From contig NZ_VSRL01000070.1 in assembly GCF_012184385.1 (NCBI RefSeq), positions 1-37,101 on the forward strand: a DNA stretch of 37,101 bases. Direction: 5' to 3'. Positions 7,694 through 16,094 of this stretch are shown here, piece by piece. Origin of the DNA: Lentzea indica (GTDB taxonomy: Bacteria; Actinomycetota; Actinomycetes; Mycobacteriales; Pseudonocardiaceae). The notes beneath the pieces are model-generated. The model saw only the letters and a list, made by a program, of their open reading frames with translations. It had not been told where the DNA came from and ran no database searches. Position 1 is the stretch's first letter; every line of letters starts with the position of its first letter. Position numbers and translations under genes: made by a program.

Positions 7694-8338
7694 ATGGCCT
7701 TCTTGACCGATGCCCTCGAAGGGCTGGCCGGTCTGCCGCAGCCCGCCGTGCTGGCGGTGACGGGTGCGTTGACGCTGGCGGAGTGCACGCTCGGCGTGGG
7801 CTTCCTCGCGCCGGGGGAGAGCGCCCTTCTGCTGGCCTCGACGACGGTGACGAGCGTACCCAGGTTCCTGGTCATGTGGCTGGTGGTCTCGGTGTGCGCG
7901 GTGGCCGGCGACAGCATCGGGTACTACCTCGGCCGTCGTTTCGGTGACCGGCTGCGCGACAGCAAGGTGGTCCGCAAGGTGGGCCGGCAGCACTGGGACA
8001 AGGCGACCGATCTGCTGCGCCGCCGCGGGGCGTGGGCGGTGTTCTTCGCCAGGTTCATGCCTGTCGTGCGGACCCTGGTCCCGGCGTCGGCGGGTGCGTC
8101 GAAACTGGAGTACCGCCGGTTCCTGCCCGCCTCGATCGCGGGCGCGGTGTCCTGGTCGGCGCTGCACATCGGCATCGGCTCGGCCGCGGGTGCTTCGGCG
8201 AAGTACATCGAGTCCGTCTTCAACGGAGCGATGTGGGTCCTGCTGGCCGTCGCGGTGGTGATCGGCGTGGTCGTCGTGCTGCGCCGCCGCAAGCAGGCCG
8301 CCGCGGCAGAACCCAGGGAACTGGAGGAAGTCGCCTGA
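7694..8338 (+). CDS. DedA-family integral membrane protein
   Basis: A 214-aa membrane protein of the DedA/SNARE-associated family. It has the conserved early acidic stretch (LTLAECTLGVGFLAPGESAL), the re-entrant loop region AGDSIGYYLGRRFGDRL, and the family signature with arginines and prolines FFARFMPVVRTLVPASAG. Family members are undecaprenyl-phosphate or phospholipid flippases/transporters needed for envelope homeostasis; the substrate here is not deducible. The tail is charged (VLRRRKQAAAAEPRELEEVA). GGGGAGAG precedes the ATG. It stands alone, ending at a terminator hairpin. Confidence 0.85.
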   Translation: MAFLTDALEGLAGLPQPAVLAVTGALTLAECTLGVGFLAPGESALLLASTTVTSVPRFLVMWLVVSVCAVAGDSIGYYLGRRFGDRLRDSKVVRKVGRQHWDKATDLLRRRGAWAVFFARFMPVVRTLVPASAGASKLEYRRFLPASIAGAVSWSALHIGIGSAAGASAKYIESVFNGAMWVLLAVAVVIGVVVVLRRRKQAAAAEPRELEEVA

Positions 8339-8378
8339 AACGGCTGTCCCGTCTCGCGGTGACACGAAGCCTCACCCG

Positions 8379-8405
8379 TGCGCTCGCGCATTCAACGCGA
8401 GCGCA
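8379..8405. terminator. Bidirectional terminator hairpin
   Basis: A perfect 10-bp stem, TGCGCTCGCG (8379-8388) and CGCGAGCGCA (8396-8405), closes a 7-nt loop CATTCAA. It lies between the convergent DedA gene (stop 8338) and DUF1269 gene (stop 8429), with no T-run, as is usual in actinomycetes. Confidence 0.7.
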
Positions 8406-8428
8406 TCGGCAGGGACGAACCCCGTGCG

Positions 8429-8944
8429 TCAGGCAGACGGTTCGCTGACGGTTGCGGGCTGCGGGCTGAGGGTCGTGCGCAGGCGCAGTTCGTCTGCGGC
8501 GGACAGCGAGGTGTGCAGGACGTCGCCGCCGAAGTGGGCGATGCGGGGGAGCGCCTTGTCCTCGGTGGCGGCGATGACCAGGGCGATGACGGCGGCGCTG
8601 CCGGGTTCCAGGCGGTGGCCGAGCTGGGTGATGAAGGAGGTTTCGTCATCGTCGTCCTTGGACACCACGGCGGTGATGCCTCCGGCGGCCGCGCCGATCG
8701 CGGCGCCCAGCAGCGGCTGCAGCAGCAGTAGCCCGATCAGGCCGCCCCAGAGCGCGCCTTCTGCGGCCCCGGACACCACGGCGTCGGTCCCGGAATCGAT
8801 CGTGACCTTGCCTTCCTCGTCGCGGACGACCAGGAGCGCGTCTGCCAGGTGCAGCGAGTGCTCGGTGTTGAGGCTCCGCAGTTCGGTCAGAACCTGCTTG
8901 GCGGTGGCCTCGTCGCGGTAGGCCACGGCGATCATGTCCGTCAT
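8429..8944 (-). CDS. DUF1269 domain protein
   Basis: A 171-aa protein starting MTDMIAVAYRDEATAKQVL, with a central glycine-zipper-like hydrophobic segment (GALWGGLIGLLLLQPLLGAA) and a C-terminal alpha/beta part (AAVIALVIAATEDKALP). This is the DUF1269 layout; the molecular function is unknown. It is probably membrane-associated. The start has an excellent GGAGGAATTTC Shine-Dalgarno. It is divergent from a TetR gene, and the first of two identical operators lies 65 bp upstream, so it is the likely regulatory target. Confidence 0.8.
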   Translation of the reverse strand: MTDMIAVAYRDEATAKQVLTELRSLNTEHSLHLADALLVVRDEEGKVTIDSGTDAVVSGAAEGALWGGLIGLLLLQPLLGAAIGAAAGGITAVVSKDDDDETSFITQLGHRLEPGSAAVIALVIAATEDKALPRIAHFGGDVLHTSLSAADELRLRTTLSPQPATVSEPSA

Positions 8945-9008
8945 GAAATTCCTCCTGGTGCCAAGGGAAACGACTTCGGGCCGGTCTCGGTGACAGTGCC
9001 AACGCTAT

Positions 9009-9029
9009 AGTCGGTCGATCGACCAAGTC
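9009..9029. promoter_or_regulatory. TetR operator O1 (upstream of DUF1269 gene)
   Basis: A 21-bp element around the perfect 12-bp palindrome GGTCGATCGACC (9013-9024). It is identical to the site at 9085-9105. An extra inverted half-copy, ATCGACCGACT (9031-9041), pairs with AGTCGGTCGAT (9009-9019), so O1 may bind two dimers. Confidence 0.75.
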
Positions 9030-9084
9030 AATCGACCGACTTGTGATGTGGCCAACGCTGCGCCGGACAGGTGGGTCCGGGTAA

Positions 9085-9105
9085 AGTCGGTCGATCGACC
9101 AAGTC
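9085..9105. promoter_or_regulatory. TetR operator O2 (upstream of tetR)
   Basis: An exact repeat of O1 (21 of 21 bases), 26 bp before the TetR ATG at 9132. One identical site in front of each divergent gene is the classic layout for an autorepressor controlling its neighbour. Binding by this TetR is inferred. Confidence 0.75.
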
Positions 9106-9131
9106 TGGTTCACTGGTGTTGAGGAGGCCGA

Positions 9132-9758
9132 ATGGCCCACGTGCCCGCGGCTGTGCGCCGCAAGCAGATCATCGAGGCGGCTACCGCTGTCATCGCTCGC
9201 GAGGGCGTCGCGGGGGCCTCTACCCGTGCGATCGCCCGCGAGGCGGCAGTCCCTCTGGCGACCCTGCACTACGTCTTCGCCACCAAGGACGATGTGGTCG
9301 CCGGTGTCCTGGAAATGCTCCTCGACAAGGCGAAACTATCGATCGACCAGTGCGTGCAACGGGTCCTTGTCGCGTCTCCTGACGCAACGCGGGACCTGGC
9401 GCAGATCGTCGACCAACTGGTCCACGCCTACTGGGACGATATGCAGCAGGACCTGGGAAGCCAGCGTGTGCAGTACGAGCTCACCCTGCACGCCCTGCGC
9501 GCTCCGCAGGCCGGCAACGTGGGCCGTGCGCTGTACGAGTACTACCTCGACGCCACCGAGGGTCTCATCCGCGACGTCTGTGAGCGCACCGGCGAGACCG
9601 TCCATGCCTCAGTGCGAGACATCGCCCATCTGATCGTCTCCGGGATCGACGGAATCCTGTTGCAGAGCCTCATCGTCGCCGACCACGACCAGGCCCGCCG
9701 CAGCCTGGACAACCTCGTCGGGGCCGTGCTCGCCACGGCCACCCGGCCCCACGGCTGA
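9132..9758 (+). CDS. TetR/AcrR-family transcriptional regulator
   Basis: A 208-aa regulator. The N-terminal helix-turn-helix spans residues ~8-55 (RRKQIIEAATAVIAREGVAG, then STRAIAREAAVPLATLHYVF and TKDDVVAGVL). The C-terminal ligand domain contains QYELTLHALR, a stretch shared in style with the shortened TetR at 19089. GAGGAGG precedes the ATG. It most likely represses itself and the divergent DUF1269 gene through the two identical operators; it could also control the membrane protein 17 nt downstream. Confidence 0.9.
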   Translation: MAHVPAAVRRKQIIEAATAVIAREGVAGASTRAIAREAAVPLATLHYVFATKDDVVAGVLEMLLDKAKLSIDQCVQRVLVASPDATRDLAQIVDQLVHAYWDDMQQDLGSQRVQYELTLHALRAPQAGNVGRALYEYYLDATEGLIRDVCERTGETVHASVRDIAHLIVSGIDGILLQSLIVADHDQARRSLDNLVGAVLATATRPHG

Positions 9759-9774
9759 ACGGCAGGGTCACGAC

Positions 9775-10956
9775 ATGCCCGTCACCGCGTCGCGCGGCAT
9801 GGTGCGTCAGACCGAACGCTGGTTCGTCCGGCACGGCGTGCCCACCATGATCGAGGGGTACGGCTTCGTCGGGCACGTGCTGCCCAGGATGTTGCCGACG
9901 CTGGTCTTCGTGTCACTGGCGAGCGTGACCTGGCTCGGGGTGCTCAGGCCCGCGGGCGCGGAGCGTGGGGTGCTGCTGGGCGGCGTGGCCGTGGTGGCGG
10001 TGGTGGCGTGGGCGGCAGTCGGTCTGTTCGTCCGGCGGTTGCCCCGTTTCTCCGGCACGGGCACCGTCGCGATCCTGGTCGCCTACGCGGCAATGCCGGC
10101 CATCGTGCCGTTGATGCAGCTCGTGGTCGACGACGACGTGACACCGCTGGGACCACGTGGCTTCGGATGGTTCGGGTTCGTCCTGTTCTTCGGCGCCGTC
10201 TTCGTCGTCACGCTGCTGGCCACCACGTACGGCCTCGGCAGGCTGGTGCGCCAAGCGCTGCGGCACACGGTCTACGACCTGCGCAACAGCGTGCAGCTGC
10301 TGGGCAGGGCACTGCCCATGATGCTGTTCGTCACGCTCTTCCTGTTCTTCACCGGCGAGTTGTGGCAGGCCATGAACCGGCTCACCTGGCTACGGCTGGC
10401 CCTGGTGGTCGCGCTGTTCGGTGTGATCACCGTGCTCGCCGCGGCCGCTCGCCTGCGCGACGAGATCGGCAGGGTGGAACAGGACCTCAGCTCGCCCTTC
10501 CTGTCGGCGGCGTGCCTCGGCACCCCGCTGGCCAAGGTGCCGATCGACGAGGTGACGACCGACGGCCCGCTGCCTCCGGTGTCCCTGAACGGCCGTCAGT
10601 CCCGCAACCTGCTGCTCGTGCTCGCCACCCGCCAGCTCGTGCAGGCGATCGTGGTCGGTGTGGCGCTGTTCGCGTTCTTCGTCGCCCTGGGGTTGATCGT
10701 GGTGCTGCCGGCGACAGCGGAGCAGTGGATCGGCGAACCGGTGGTGTACTTGGAGTTGTTGCCGACGGTGCCGGTTTCCTTGGTGCGCAACGCCATCCTC
10801 TTCGCCGGGTTCGGCAGCATGTACTTCGCGGTGACCTCGATGAGCGACGCCGACCACCGGCGGCAGTTCTTCGCCCCGATCATCGACGAGGTCGAACGCA
10901 TACTCGCCGTCCGCGCGGTCTACCTGGCGGTGCGTGGCAACACCCGGTGTTCGTGA
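9775..10956 (+). CDS. Multi-pass membrane protein of unknown function
   Basis: A 393-aa protein with about seven to eight hydrophobic segments: TLVFVSLASVTWLGVL, VLLGGVAVVAVVAWAAVGLF, TVAILVAYAAMPAIVPL, GFVLFFGAVFVVTLL, LPMMLFVTLFLFFTGELW, LALVVALFGVITVLAAAAR, VVGVALFAFFVALGLIVV and a last one near NAILFAGFGSMYFAV. A soluble stretch at ~230-290 contains RLRDEIGRVEQDL. I do not recognise a transporter signature. It starts 17 nt after one TetR gene and ends 13 nt before another, so the three are probably co-transcribed. Confidence 0.8.
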   Translation: MPVTASRGMVRQTERWFVRHGVPTMIEGYGFVGHVLPRMLPTLVFVSLASVTWLGVLRPAGAERGVLLGGVAVVAVVAWAAVGLFVRRLPRFSGTGTVAILVAYAAMPAIVPLMQLVVDDDVTPLGPRGFGWFGFVLFFGAVFVVTLLATTYGLGRLVRQALRHTVYDLRNSVQLLGRALPMMLFVTLFLFFTGELWQAMNRLTWLRLALVVALFGVITVLAAAARLRDEIGRVEQDLSSPFLSAACLGTPLAKVPIDEVTTDGPLPPVSLNGRQSRNLLLVLATRQLVQAIVVGVALFAFFVALGLIVVLPATAEQWIGEPVVYLELLPTVPVSLVRNAILFAGFGSMYFAVTSMSDADHRRQFFAPIIDEVERILAVRAVYLAVRGNTRCS

Positions 10957-10968
10957 TTGACTGGGGCC

Positions 10969-11592
10969 GTGCGATCGGAAAGTGGTATCGGCGATCTGCC
11001 GACGCTCGCTCAAACGGAGAGCGGGGACCTGTTCCGGCAGCGGTTGCTGGACGGAATGGCGAAGGCGATCCGTGAACGAGGTTATGCCGACACGACGATC
11101 GCCGACATCGTCCGGCACGCCTACACGTCCCGGCGCACCTTCTACGAATATTTTCCCGGCAAGAAGGAGTGCTTTCTCGCGCTGCACCATCGGCAGAACG
11201 TCGAGACGGCTCGAGAGATCACGGCGGGTGTCGATCCCCATGCGGATCTGGCCACCCAGGTACGACAGGCGATCCAGATCTGGCTCTCCAGGATGGAGGC
11301 CAATCCCGCGGTCGAGCTGAGCTGGTTCCGCGAGGTTCCCCAGCTGGGTGAAGAAGGCCGCCGGTTGCACCGCCAGTACCAGGACGCCTTCGTCACCGTG
11401 ATCCGCAGGCTGACCGACACGGACGACCTCCGTGCGGCCGGTGTACAGCCGGCATCGCGGCAGACAGTGATCATGTTGCTGGGTGGACTGAACGAACTCG
11501 CCGCCGTCATGCTCGAGGACGGCGGCGACATCCGTGACATCACCGATGCCGCGGTCGACTGCACTCTGGCGCTGCTGGGCCCGCGGCACTAG
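10969..11592 (+). CDS. TetR/AcrR-family transcriptional regulator
   Basis: A 207-aa regulator. After a ~25-residue leader the helix-turn-helix reads RQRLLDGMAKAIRERGYADT, then TIADIVRHAYTSRRTFYEYF and PGKKECFLALH. The C-terminal domain contains WLSRMEANPAVELSWFREVPQLG. GTG 10969 is chosen over TTG 10957, with GGGG upstream. Its stop shares a CTAG with the stop of the convergent acyl-CoA ligase gene (4-bp overlap). By position it is a candidate regulator of the ligase/P450 operon and of the TGGTAC-type operators at 17.4-17.5 kb. Confidence 0.88.
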   Translation: MRSESGIGDLPTLAQTESGDLFRQRLLDGMAKAIRERGYADTTIADIVRHAYTSRRTFYEYFPGKKECFLALHHRQNVETAREITAGVDPHADLATQVRQAIQIWLSRMEANPAVELSWFREVPQLGEEGRRLHRQYQDAFVTVIRRLTDTDDLRAAGVQPASRQTVIMLLGGLNELAAVMLEDGGDIRDITDAAVDCTLALLGPRH

Positions 11593-13133
11593 GTGCGGAG
11601 TTCGCGCTTGAGGATCTTGCCGGTCGCGGTCATCGGCAGGGTGTCGCGGAACTCGACGAGGCGCGGGTACTTGTAACCGGCCATGGTCCGCTTGCACCAC
11701 TCGACCAGGTCGGCCTCGGTCACCTCCATTCCCGGCTTGCGGATGACGTACGCCTTGACTTCCTCGCCGTGGCGCTCGTGCGGCACGCCGAGCACCGCGA
11801 CGAGACTGACCGCGGGATGGGTGAGGAGCACCTCCTCCACCTCGCGCGGGTACACGTTGAACCCTCCGCGTACGACCATGTCCTTGGCGCGGTCGACGAT
11901 GTAGTAGTAGCCGTCGGGGTCGCGGCGGCCGATGTCGCCGGTGCGGAACCAGCCGTCGTTGATGGCCTCCTCGGTGGCTTCTGGCCGGCCGAGGTACCCC
12001 TTCATGACGTTGTGGCCGCGGATCGCGATCTCCCCGGCCTCGCCTTCGGGCACGTCGTTCCAGTTGTCGTCGATCAGCCTGACCCGCACGCCCCAGATCG
12101 GCTGGCCGATCGAACCCGGCTTGGCCGCCTGGCCGGGGTGGTTGAAGGTGGCGACGGGGCTGGTTTCCGAAAGCCCGTACCCTTCGCGGACCTCGACACC
12201 GAAAACCCTGTGGATCTGGACGAGGATCTCCACTGGAAGAGCGGCGCCGCCGGAGACCGCCATCCGCAGATTGCCCGCGATCTTGTCCACGTCGATGTTG
12301 TCGGCGGACACACCGAGCAGGCTCCAGTACATGGTCGGCACTCCGGCGAAGAACGTCACGTTCTCCCGGCTCATCAACGACAGTGCGGAGTTCGGGTCGA
12401 ACCTGGGCAGCAGCACGAGCGTGGCGCCGGTCCCGAAGCCGGCGTTCATCTGCACTGTCTGGCCGAAGGAGTGGAACAGCGGAAGGGTGACCAGGTGGAC
12501 GTCGTGGTCCACCACCCCGAACAGCCGGTGGCAGGTGAGCGCGTTGAGCACCATGTTGGCGTGCGACAGTTCCGCGCCTTTCGGCTCGCCGGTGGTGCCG
12601 CTGGTGTAGAGGATCACTGCGGTGTCGCCTGGCTCGGTGGCCACGGTGTCGAACTGTGGTGACGCGGCGGCCATCGACGCGCCGAGCGTGACGGCGTTCT
12701 TGATGGGTGACGGTGCTGCGGGGTCCGCGGTGATCAGGAAGAAGTGCTCGCAGGCGGCGACGCCCTCGCATCCGATCCACCCCTCGGCACCGAGTGGAAG
12801 CTCCGCACTGCCTTCGAAACAGAAGTACGCCTTCGCGCCGGAGTCGGCCAGGTGGTAGGCGATCTCTCTCGCCTTCAACAGCACGTTCAGCGGAACCACG
12901 ACCGCGCCAGCTTTGAGGATGCCGTAGTACACGATTGGGAAGTACGGCACGTTGGCGCACGACAGCGCGACGCGGTCGCCTGGCCGAATTCCGCGCTCTG
13001 TAAGAAGGTTTGCGACCTGGTTGGCTGCGGCGTTCACGGCGGCATAGGAAAGCTGAGTGTCACCAAGGACAACGGCATCACGCTCCGGCAGCCGTTGTGC
13101 GCTGTCCTCGAGCATCATCGCGAGATTGAGCAA
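11589..13133 (-). CDS. Long-chain acyl-CoA ligase (FadD-type, ANL superfamily)
   Basis: A 514-aa AMP-forming ligase that activates a carboxylic acid through an acyl-adenylate to the CoA thioester. Motifs: P-loop YTSGTTGEPKG (residues 176-186), GYGLSETSP, GWFRTGDIGRRD, hinge region VDRAKDMVVRGGFNVYP, and the catalytic Lys in TATGKILKREL (Lys506). Its length resembles the short FadD13-like ligases. TTG 13133 is preferred: AAGGAG lies upstream, and the sequence MLNLAMMLEDSAQRLPERDA is the usual family N-terminus. It is the last gene of the P450-hydrolase-SDR-MFS-FadD operon, 13 nt after the MFS stop, and would activate the acid released by the hydrolase. Confidence 0.9.
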   Translation of the reverse strand: MLNLAMMLEDSAQRLPERDAVVLGDTQLSYAAVNAAANQVANLLTERGIRPGDRVALSCANVPYFPIVYYGILKAGAVVVPLNVLLKAREIAYHLADSGAKAYFCFEGSAELPLGAEGWIGCEGVAACEHFFLITADPAAPSPIKNAVTLGASMAAASPQFDTVATEPGDTAVILYTSGTTGEPKGAELSHANMVLNALTCHRLFGVVDHDVHLVTLPLFHSFGQTVQMNAGFGTGATLVLLPRFDPNSALSLMSRENVTFFAGVPTMYWSLLGVSADNIDVDKIAGNLRMAVSGGAALPVEILVQIHRVFGVEVREGYGLSETSPVATFNHPGQAAKPGSIGQPIWGVRVRLIDDNWNDVPEGEAGEIAIRGHNVMKGYLGRPEATEEAINDGWFRTGDIGRRDPDGYYYIVDRAKDMVVRGGFNVYPREVEEVLLTHPAVSLVAVLGVPHERHGEEVKAYVIRKPGMEVTEADLVEWCKRTMAGYKYPRLVEFRDTLPMTATGKILKRELRT

Positions 13134-13146
13134 TGCGCTTTCTCCT

Positions 13147-14340
13147 TCAGGATTTGACGGCCATCACGGGTGCGCCGAGGCCGCGCAGCAATGGGATGCC
13201 GAGAAGTGCCACGCCCGCACAGATGAGGAACGCGGTCACGGGTGTGTCGACGAACAGCCCGACGATGGCCGGGACGAGCATGCCTCCGACGTTCCCGGCG
13301 CTCCAGACGAGGCCGGTGGCGGTGCCTTCGGCCTGGCCGGTATGACGCTCCAGGAGCTCGAGAATGATCGGAAGTGCCGGCATCAGGGCGAGGCCGATGA
13401 GTGTCAGGCCCAGAAAACCGGCGAACACCGACGGTGTCACCGCGAGCAGCAGACAGCCGGCGGACGTCACGACCAGCCCGGCGACCAGAGTCTGGCCTTC
13501 CACGCGATGGCGCGCTGTCAGTGGCGGAATGACCACACAGGCGATCGCACCGATGACCATGGTGAGCAGCAGCATGACGCTGGCGACGTTCGACGGCACT
13601 CCCGCTGGGTCCAGCAATGCCTGGGCGAACGTCGAGATCGCGTTGAAGATCCCGAACGGAACGAACACGACAAGACACAGCTGCCGGATGAGCGGGTCAG
13701 CGAAGGTGGCACGGATGGGAACGCGCTGTCTCACCGGCTTCCTGGCCACCGCCGGCGAGGGCTGCCAGAGCGCGATCAGCATCGCAACCGTTGCGGCACA
13801 GGCGATCCACGTGCCAATGCCGACGAACGTGGTGAGCTGTCCGGTGCCCGGCAGTACCGCACCGAGCACGAAGGCCGCGACCATGCCGGCGAACGTGCCC
13901 GCGCTCGAGATGGCGATACCGCTCGCGCGGTCTTTCACGGCGAGGTAGTGCCTGGCGACGCCGGGGATCGCGTTGAGCACCAACGGCTGGCCGATCGCGG
14001 CGACGATCTGTCCGGTCAGCGCCCACTCGTAGGAGTCGTCCACCAGCCTCAGCGCCGCCCCGGCCGCGGTGAGCAGCGCTCCTGCCGCGATCCCCGCCTT
14101 GAACCAGCGGTCCAGCAGGAGACCCGCTGGAATCGCCAGGAAGACGTACAACAGCGGGTTCACGTTGGCCAGCCAGCCGATCGCAGACTCCGGCACGCCG
14201 AAGTGAGCCGCGGCGGTGGTGGTGACGGGCGCGTAGTTCAACCAGATCAACTGAGTCGCCGCGGCGAGCACCGCGAAGATCGCCACGACCGTCCAGCGAC
14301 TTCGGTCGGGCGAACCGGTTGGGGGAGTGGATGTCGTCAT
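13147..14340 (-). CDS. MFS transporter
   Basis: A 397-aa transporter with 12 predicted helices. The first pair ends at PAGLLLDRWFKAG, the usual MFS loop 2-3 position. Later helices are clear (GIAISSAGTFAGMVAAFVLG, LVVFVPFGIFNAISTFA, GTATGLVWSAGNVGGMLVP). It begins 1 nt after the SDR stop and ends 13 nt before the FadD start, so it is co-translated with the pathway enzymes. It may import the pathway substrate or export a product; the direction cannot be read from sequence. Confidence 0.88.
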   Translation of the reverse strand: MTTSTPPTGSPDRSRWTVVAIFAVLAAATQLIWLNYAPVTTTAAAHFGVPESAIGWLANVNPLLYVFLAIPAGLLLDRWFKAGIAAGALLTAAGAALRLVDDSYEWALTGQIVAAIGQPLVLNAIPGVARHYLAVKDRASGIAISSAGTFAGMVAAFVLGAVLPGTGQLTTFVGIGTWIACAATVAMLIALWQPSPAVARKPVRQRVPIRATFADPLIRQLCLVVFVPFGIFNAISTFAQALLDPAGVPSNVASVMLLLTMVIGAIACVVIPPLTARHRVEGQTLVAGLVVTSAGCLLLAVTPSVFAGFLGLTLIGLALMPALPIILELLERHTGQAEGTATGLVWSAGNVGGMLVPAIVGLFVDTPVTAFLICAGVALLGIPLLRGLGAPVMAVKS

Positions 14341-14341
14341 G

Positions 14342-15184
14342 TCAGGTCCGGCTCTGCAGCAGGCGCTCGATCTTCGACACGACGGTGAAGTAGTGGGTCG
14401 GCGCGAGTCGGGTCACCGCGTCGAAGACGTAGGCGTCCGGCCCCACCAGGATTCGCGACTTCCCCGCCGCCAGGCCGCGGTGAATGATCTTGGCTGCCTT
14501 GTCCGGCGTCGTCATCGCCATGGCGTCGAACTCTTTGGCGAAGTCCTCCTGTGTGCGACCGAGTCCTTCGGGGTCCTGGTGAAAGCGTCCGTTGCGGGCG
14601 ATGTTGGTGCGGATGCCACCGGGATGGATGTTCACCGCGTCGACGCCGGTTCCGCGCAGTTCCTGGCGCAGAGCGTCGGTGAACCCGCGGACGGCGAACT
14701 TCGACGCGCAGTACGCGGTGTGGTGGGGCACGCCACCCAGCCCGTACACGCTCGACGTGTTGACGATCGTCCCCCTGCCCTGGTCGACGAGGATGGGGAG
14801 GAAGGCGCGTGTGCCGTGGACGACTCCGCCGAGGTTGATGCTCATCAGCCAGTCGTGGTCCTCGGCAGGCATGTCCAGGACCGTGCCGGCCGTCGCGACG
14901 CCGGCGTTGTTGAACACCGCGCCGAGATGACTCGGCATCCAGCTCTTCACCTCGATGGCGAACGCGGCCTGGGCCGCCGCGTCGCTGACGTCCAGAACGC
15001 GCGTGAGCACCGGCCCGAGGAGTGTCGCCTCGGTCTCCTTGAGCCCGTCCTGATCGATGTCCGTGATCGCGACAGGGCAACCGTGGGCGGACAAGCGCTG
15101 CGCCAGGGCGCGGCCGATGCCGGACGCGGCACCGCTGATGACAACCGTGCTTCCGTCGATCTTCCTACGCGGTGGCTTCGGCAT
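14342..15184 (-). CDS. Short-chain dehydrogenase/reductase (SDR)
   Basis: A 280-aa classical SDR. The cofactor motif is SGAASGIG (17-24) with an acidic pair in TDIDQDG, which favours NAD(H). NNAG is at 92-95. The active site has Ser at 144/145, Tyr158 and Lys162 in AYCASK. The C-terminal extension (VFDAVTRLAPTHYFTVVSKI) resembles the SadH-like SDRs of mycobacteria. AGGAG lies 7 nt before the ATG, inside the end of the hydrolase gene (20-bp overlap). A role in oxidising a secondary alcohol to a ketone fits its neighbours, a P450 and a Baeyer-Villiger-type enzyme. Confidence 0.9.
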   Translation of the reverse strand: MPKPPRRKIDGSTVVISGAASGIGRALAQRLSAHGCPVAITDIDQDGLKETEATLLGPVLTRVLDVSDAAAQAAFAIEVKSWMPSHLGAVFNNAGVATAGTVLDMPAEDHDWLMSINLGGVVHGTRAFLPILVDQGRGTIVNTSSVYGLGGVPHHTAYCASKFAVRGFTDALRQELRGTGVDAVNIHPGGIRTNIARNGRFHQDPEGLGRTQEDFAKEFDAMAMTTPDKAAKIIHRGLAAGKSRILVGPDAYVFDAVTRLAPTHYFTVVSKIERLLQSRT

Positions 15185-16094
15185 CGGTGCTCTCCTGCTC
15201 GGGAAGTGGTGGTGTCAGGGCACTGCGTGCGTTGGCGTCGATCAGATCGACGATTCGAGGCCACGCTCCCCGTGGCAGGTCGTGACCCATCCCGGTGATC
15301 GTTTCCAGCCGGGAGCCGGGGATCGCACTGGCCGTCGCGGTCCCGCCGGTGGGGTGCACCATCAGGTCCCGGTCGCCGTGGATGACGACGGTGGGTGCCG
15401 TGATGGCGGCGAGCTCGCGGCTCCGGTCGCCGCTGGCGAAGATCGCGGCCAGTTGCCGGTCCGCCCCGGCCGGTGCCGGATCCCGTTCCCAGGCCCGGCC
15501 GACGTACTCCCGGATCCATCGCTCGTCGAGGGGAAATCCGTGCGAACCGATGTGCCGGTACATCGTCAGCTCTCGGTCGATCGCTTCGCCGCACGTGTTC
15601 GGTGCCTGCCCGAACATGCGCAGCCACGTGCTCATCGCCGGACGACCGATCTTCGGCGCTCCGGTGGTGGACATGATCGACGCCAGCGATCGGACCCGCC
15701 AGGGAGCGTGTGCCGCGAGGGTCTGGGCGATCATCCCTCCCATGGACATGCCCGCGACGTGAGCCGAGTCGAGGCCGAGCGCGTCGAGCAACCCCATGAC
15801 ATCGCGCGCCATGTCGCCGAGGTGGTACTGGTGGGGCCCGAACCGCTTGAGGAACATCGCCATCGAATTGGGTGGCCGGTAGGGCATGTGCGTTGATCGG
15901 CCGGCGTCGCGGTTGTCGAACCTCACGACGGCGTAGCCGCGCTCGGCGAGGTCAGCGCAGAACTCGTCAGGCCACGCGTGCAGCTGCTGGCCCAGGCCGG
16001 CGACGAGCAGGATCGGTTCACCGGCAGGATCGCCGATCCGTTCGTAGCAAAGCGTGATACCGCGCCCGACGTCGGCGAAACGCTCGGAGGTCAC
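15165..16094 (-). CDS. Alpha/beta-fold hydrolase/esterase
   Basis: A 309-aa enzyme. The nucleophile elbow is GMSMGG with Ser117, the acid is Asp243 in HGDRDLMVHP, and the His is His271 in GMGHDLP. The oxyanion region is VAGLGQQLHAW. The sequence style is that of mycobacterial LipG-like hydrolases. The GTG start overlaps the P450 stop (GTGA), and the gene end overlaps the SDR start by 20 bp. As part of the operon it would hydrolyse the ester made by the divergent monooxygenase. The same reading frame remains open far upstream through the antisense of the P450 gene, but that part lacks any protein signature. Confidence 0.88.
   Translation of the reverse strand: MTSERFADVGRGITLCYERIGDPAGEPILLVAGLGQQLHAWPDEFCADLAERGYAVVRFDNRDAGRSTHMPYRPPNSMAMFLKRFGPHQYHLGDMARDVMGLLDALGLDSAHVAGMSMGGMIAQTLAAHAPWRVRSLASIMSTTGAPKIGRPAMSTWLRMFGQAPNTCGEAIDRELTMYRHIGSHGFPLDERWIREYVGRAWERDPAPAGADRQLAAIFASGDRSRELAAITAPTVVIHGDRDLMVHPTGGTATASAIPGSRLETITGMGHDLPRGAWPRIVDLIDANARSALTPPLPEQESTDAEATA

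Noticed and set aside
10390-12960. 856-codon minus-strand frame
   Set aside because: It runs in the wrong frame of the FadD gene and antisense through TetR and membrane-protein genes; composition is shadow-like.
13057-14388. 443-codon plus-strand frame over the MFS gene
   Set aside because: Antisense shadow of a twelve-helix transporter, with no hydrophobic or motif pattern of its own.
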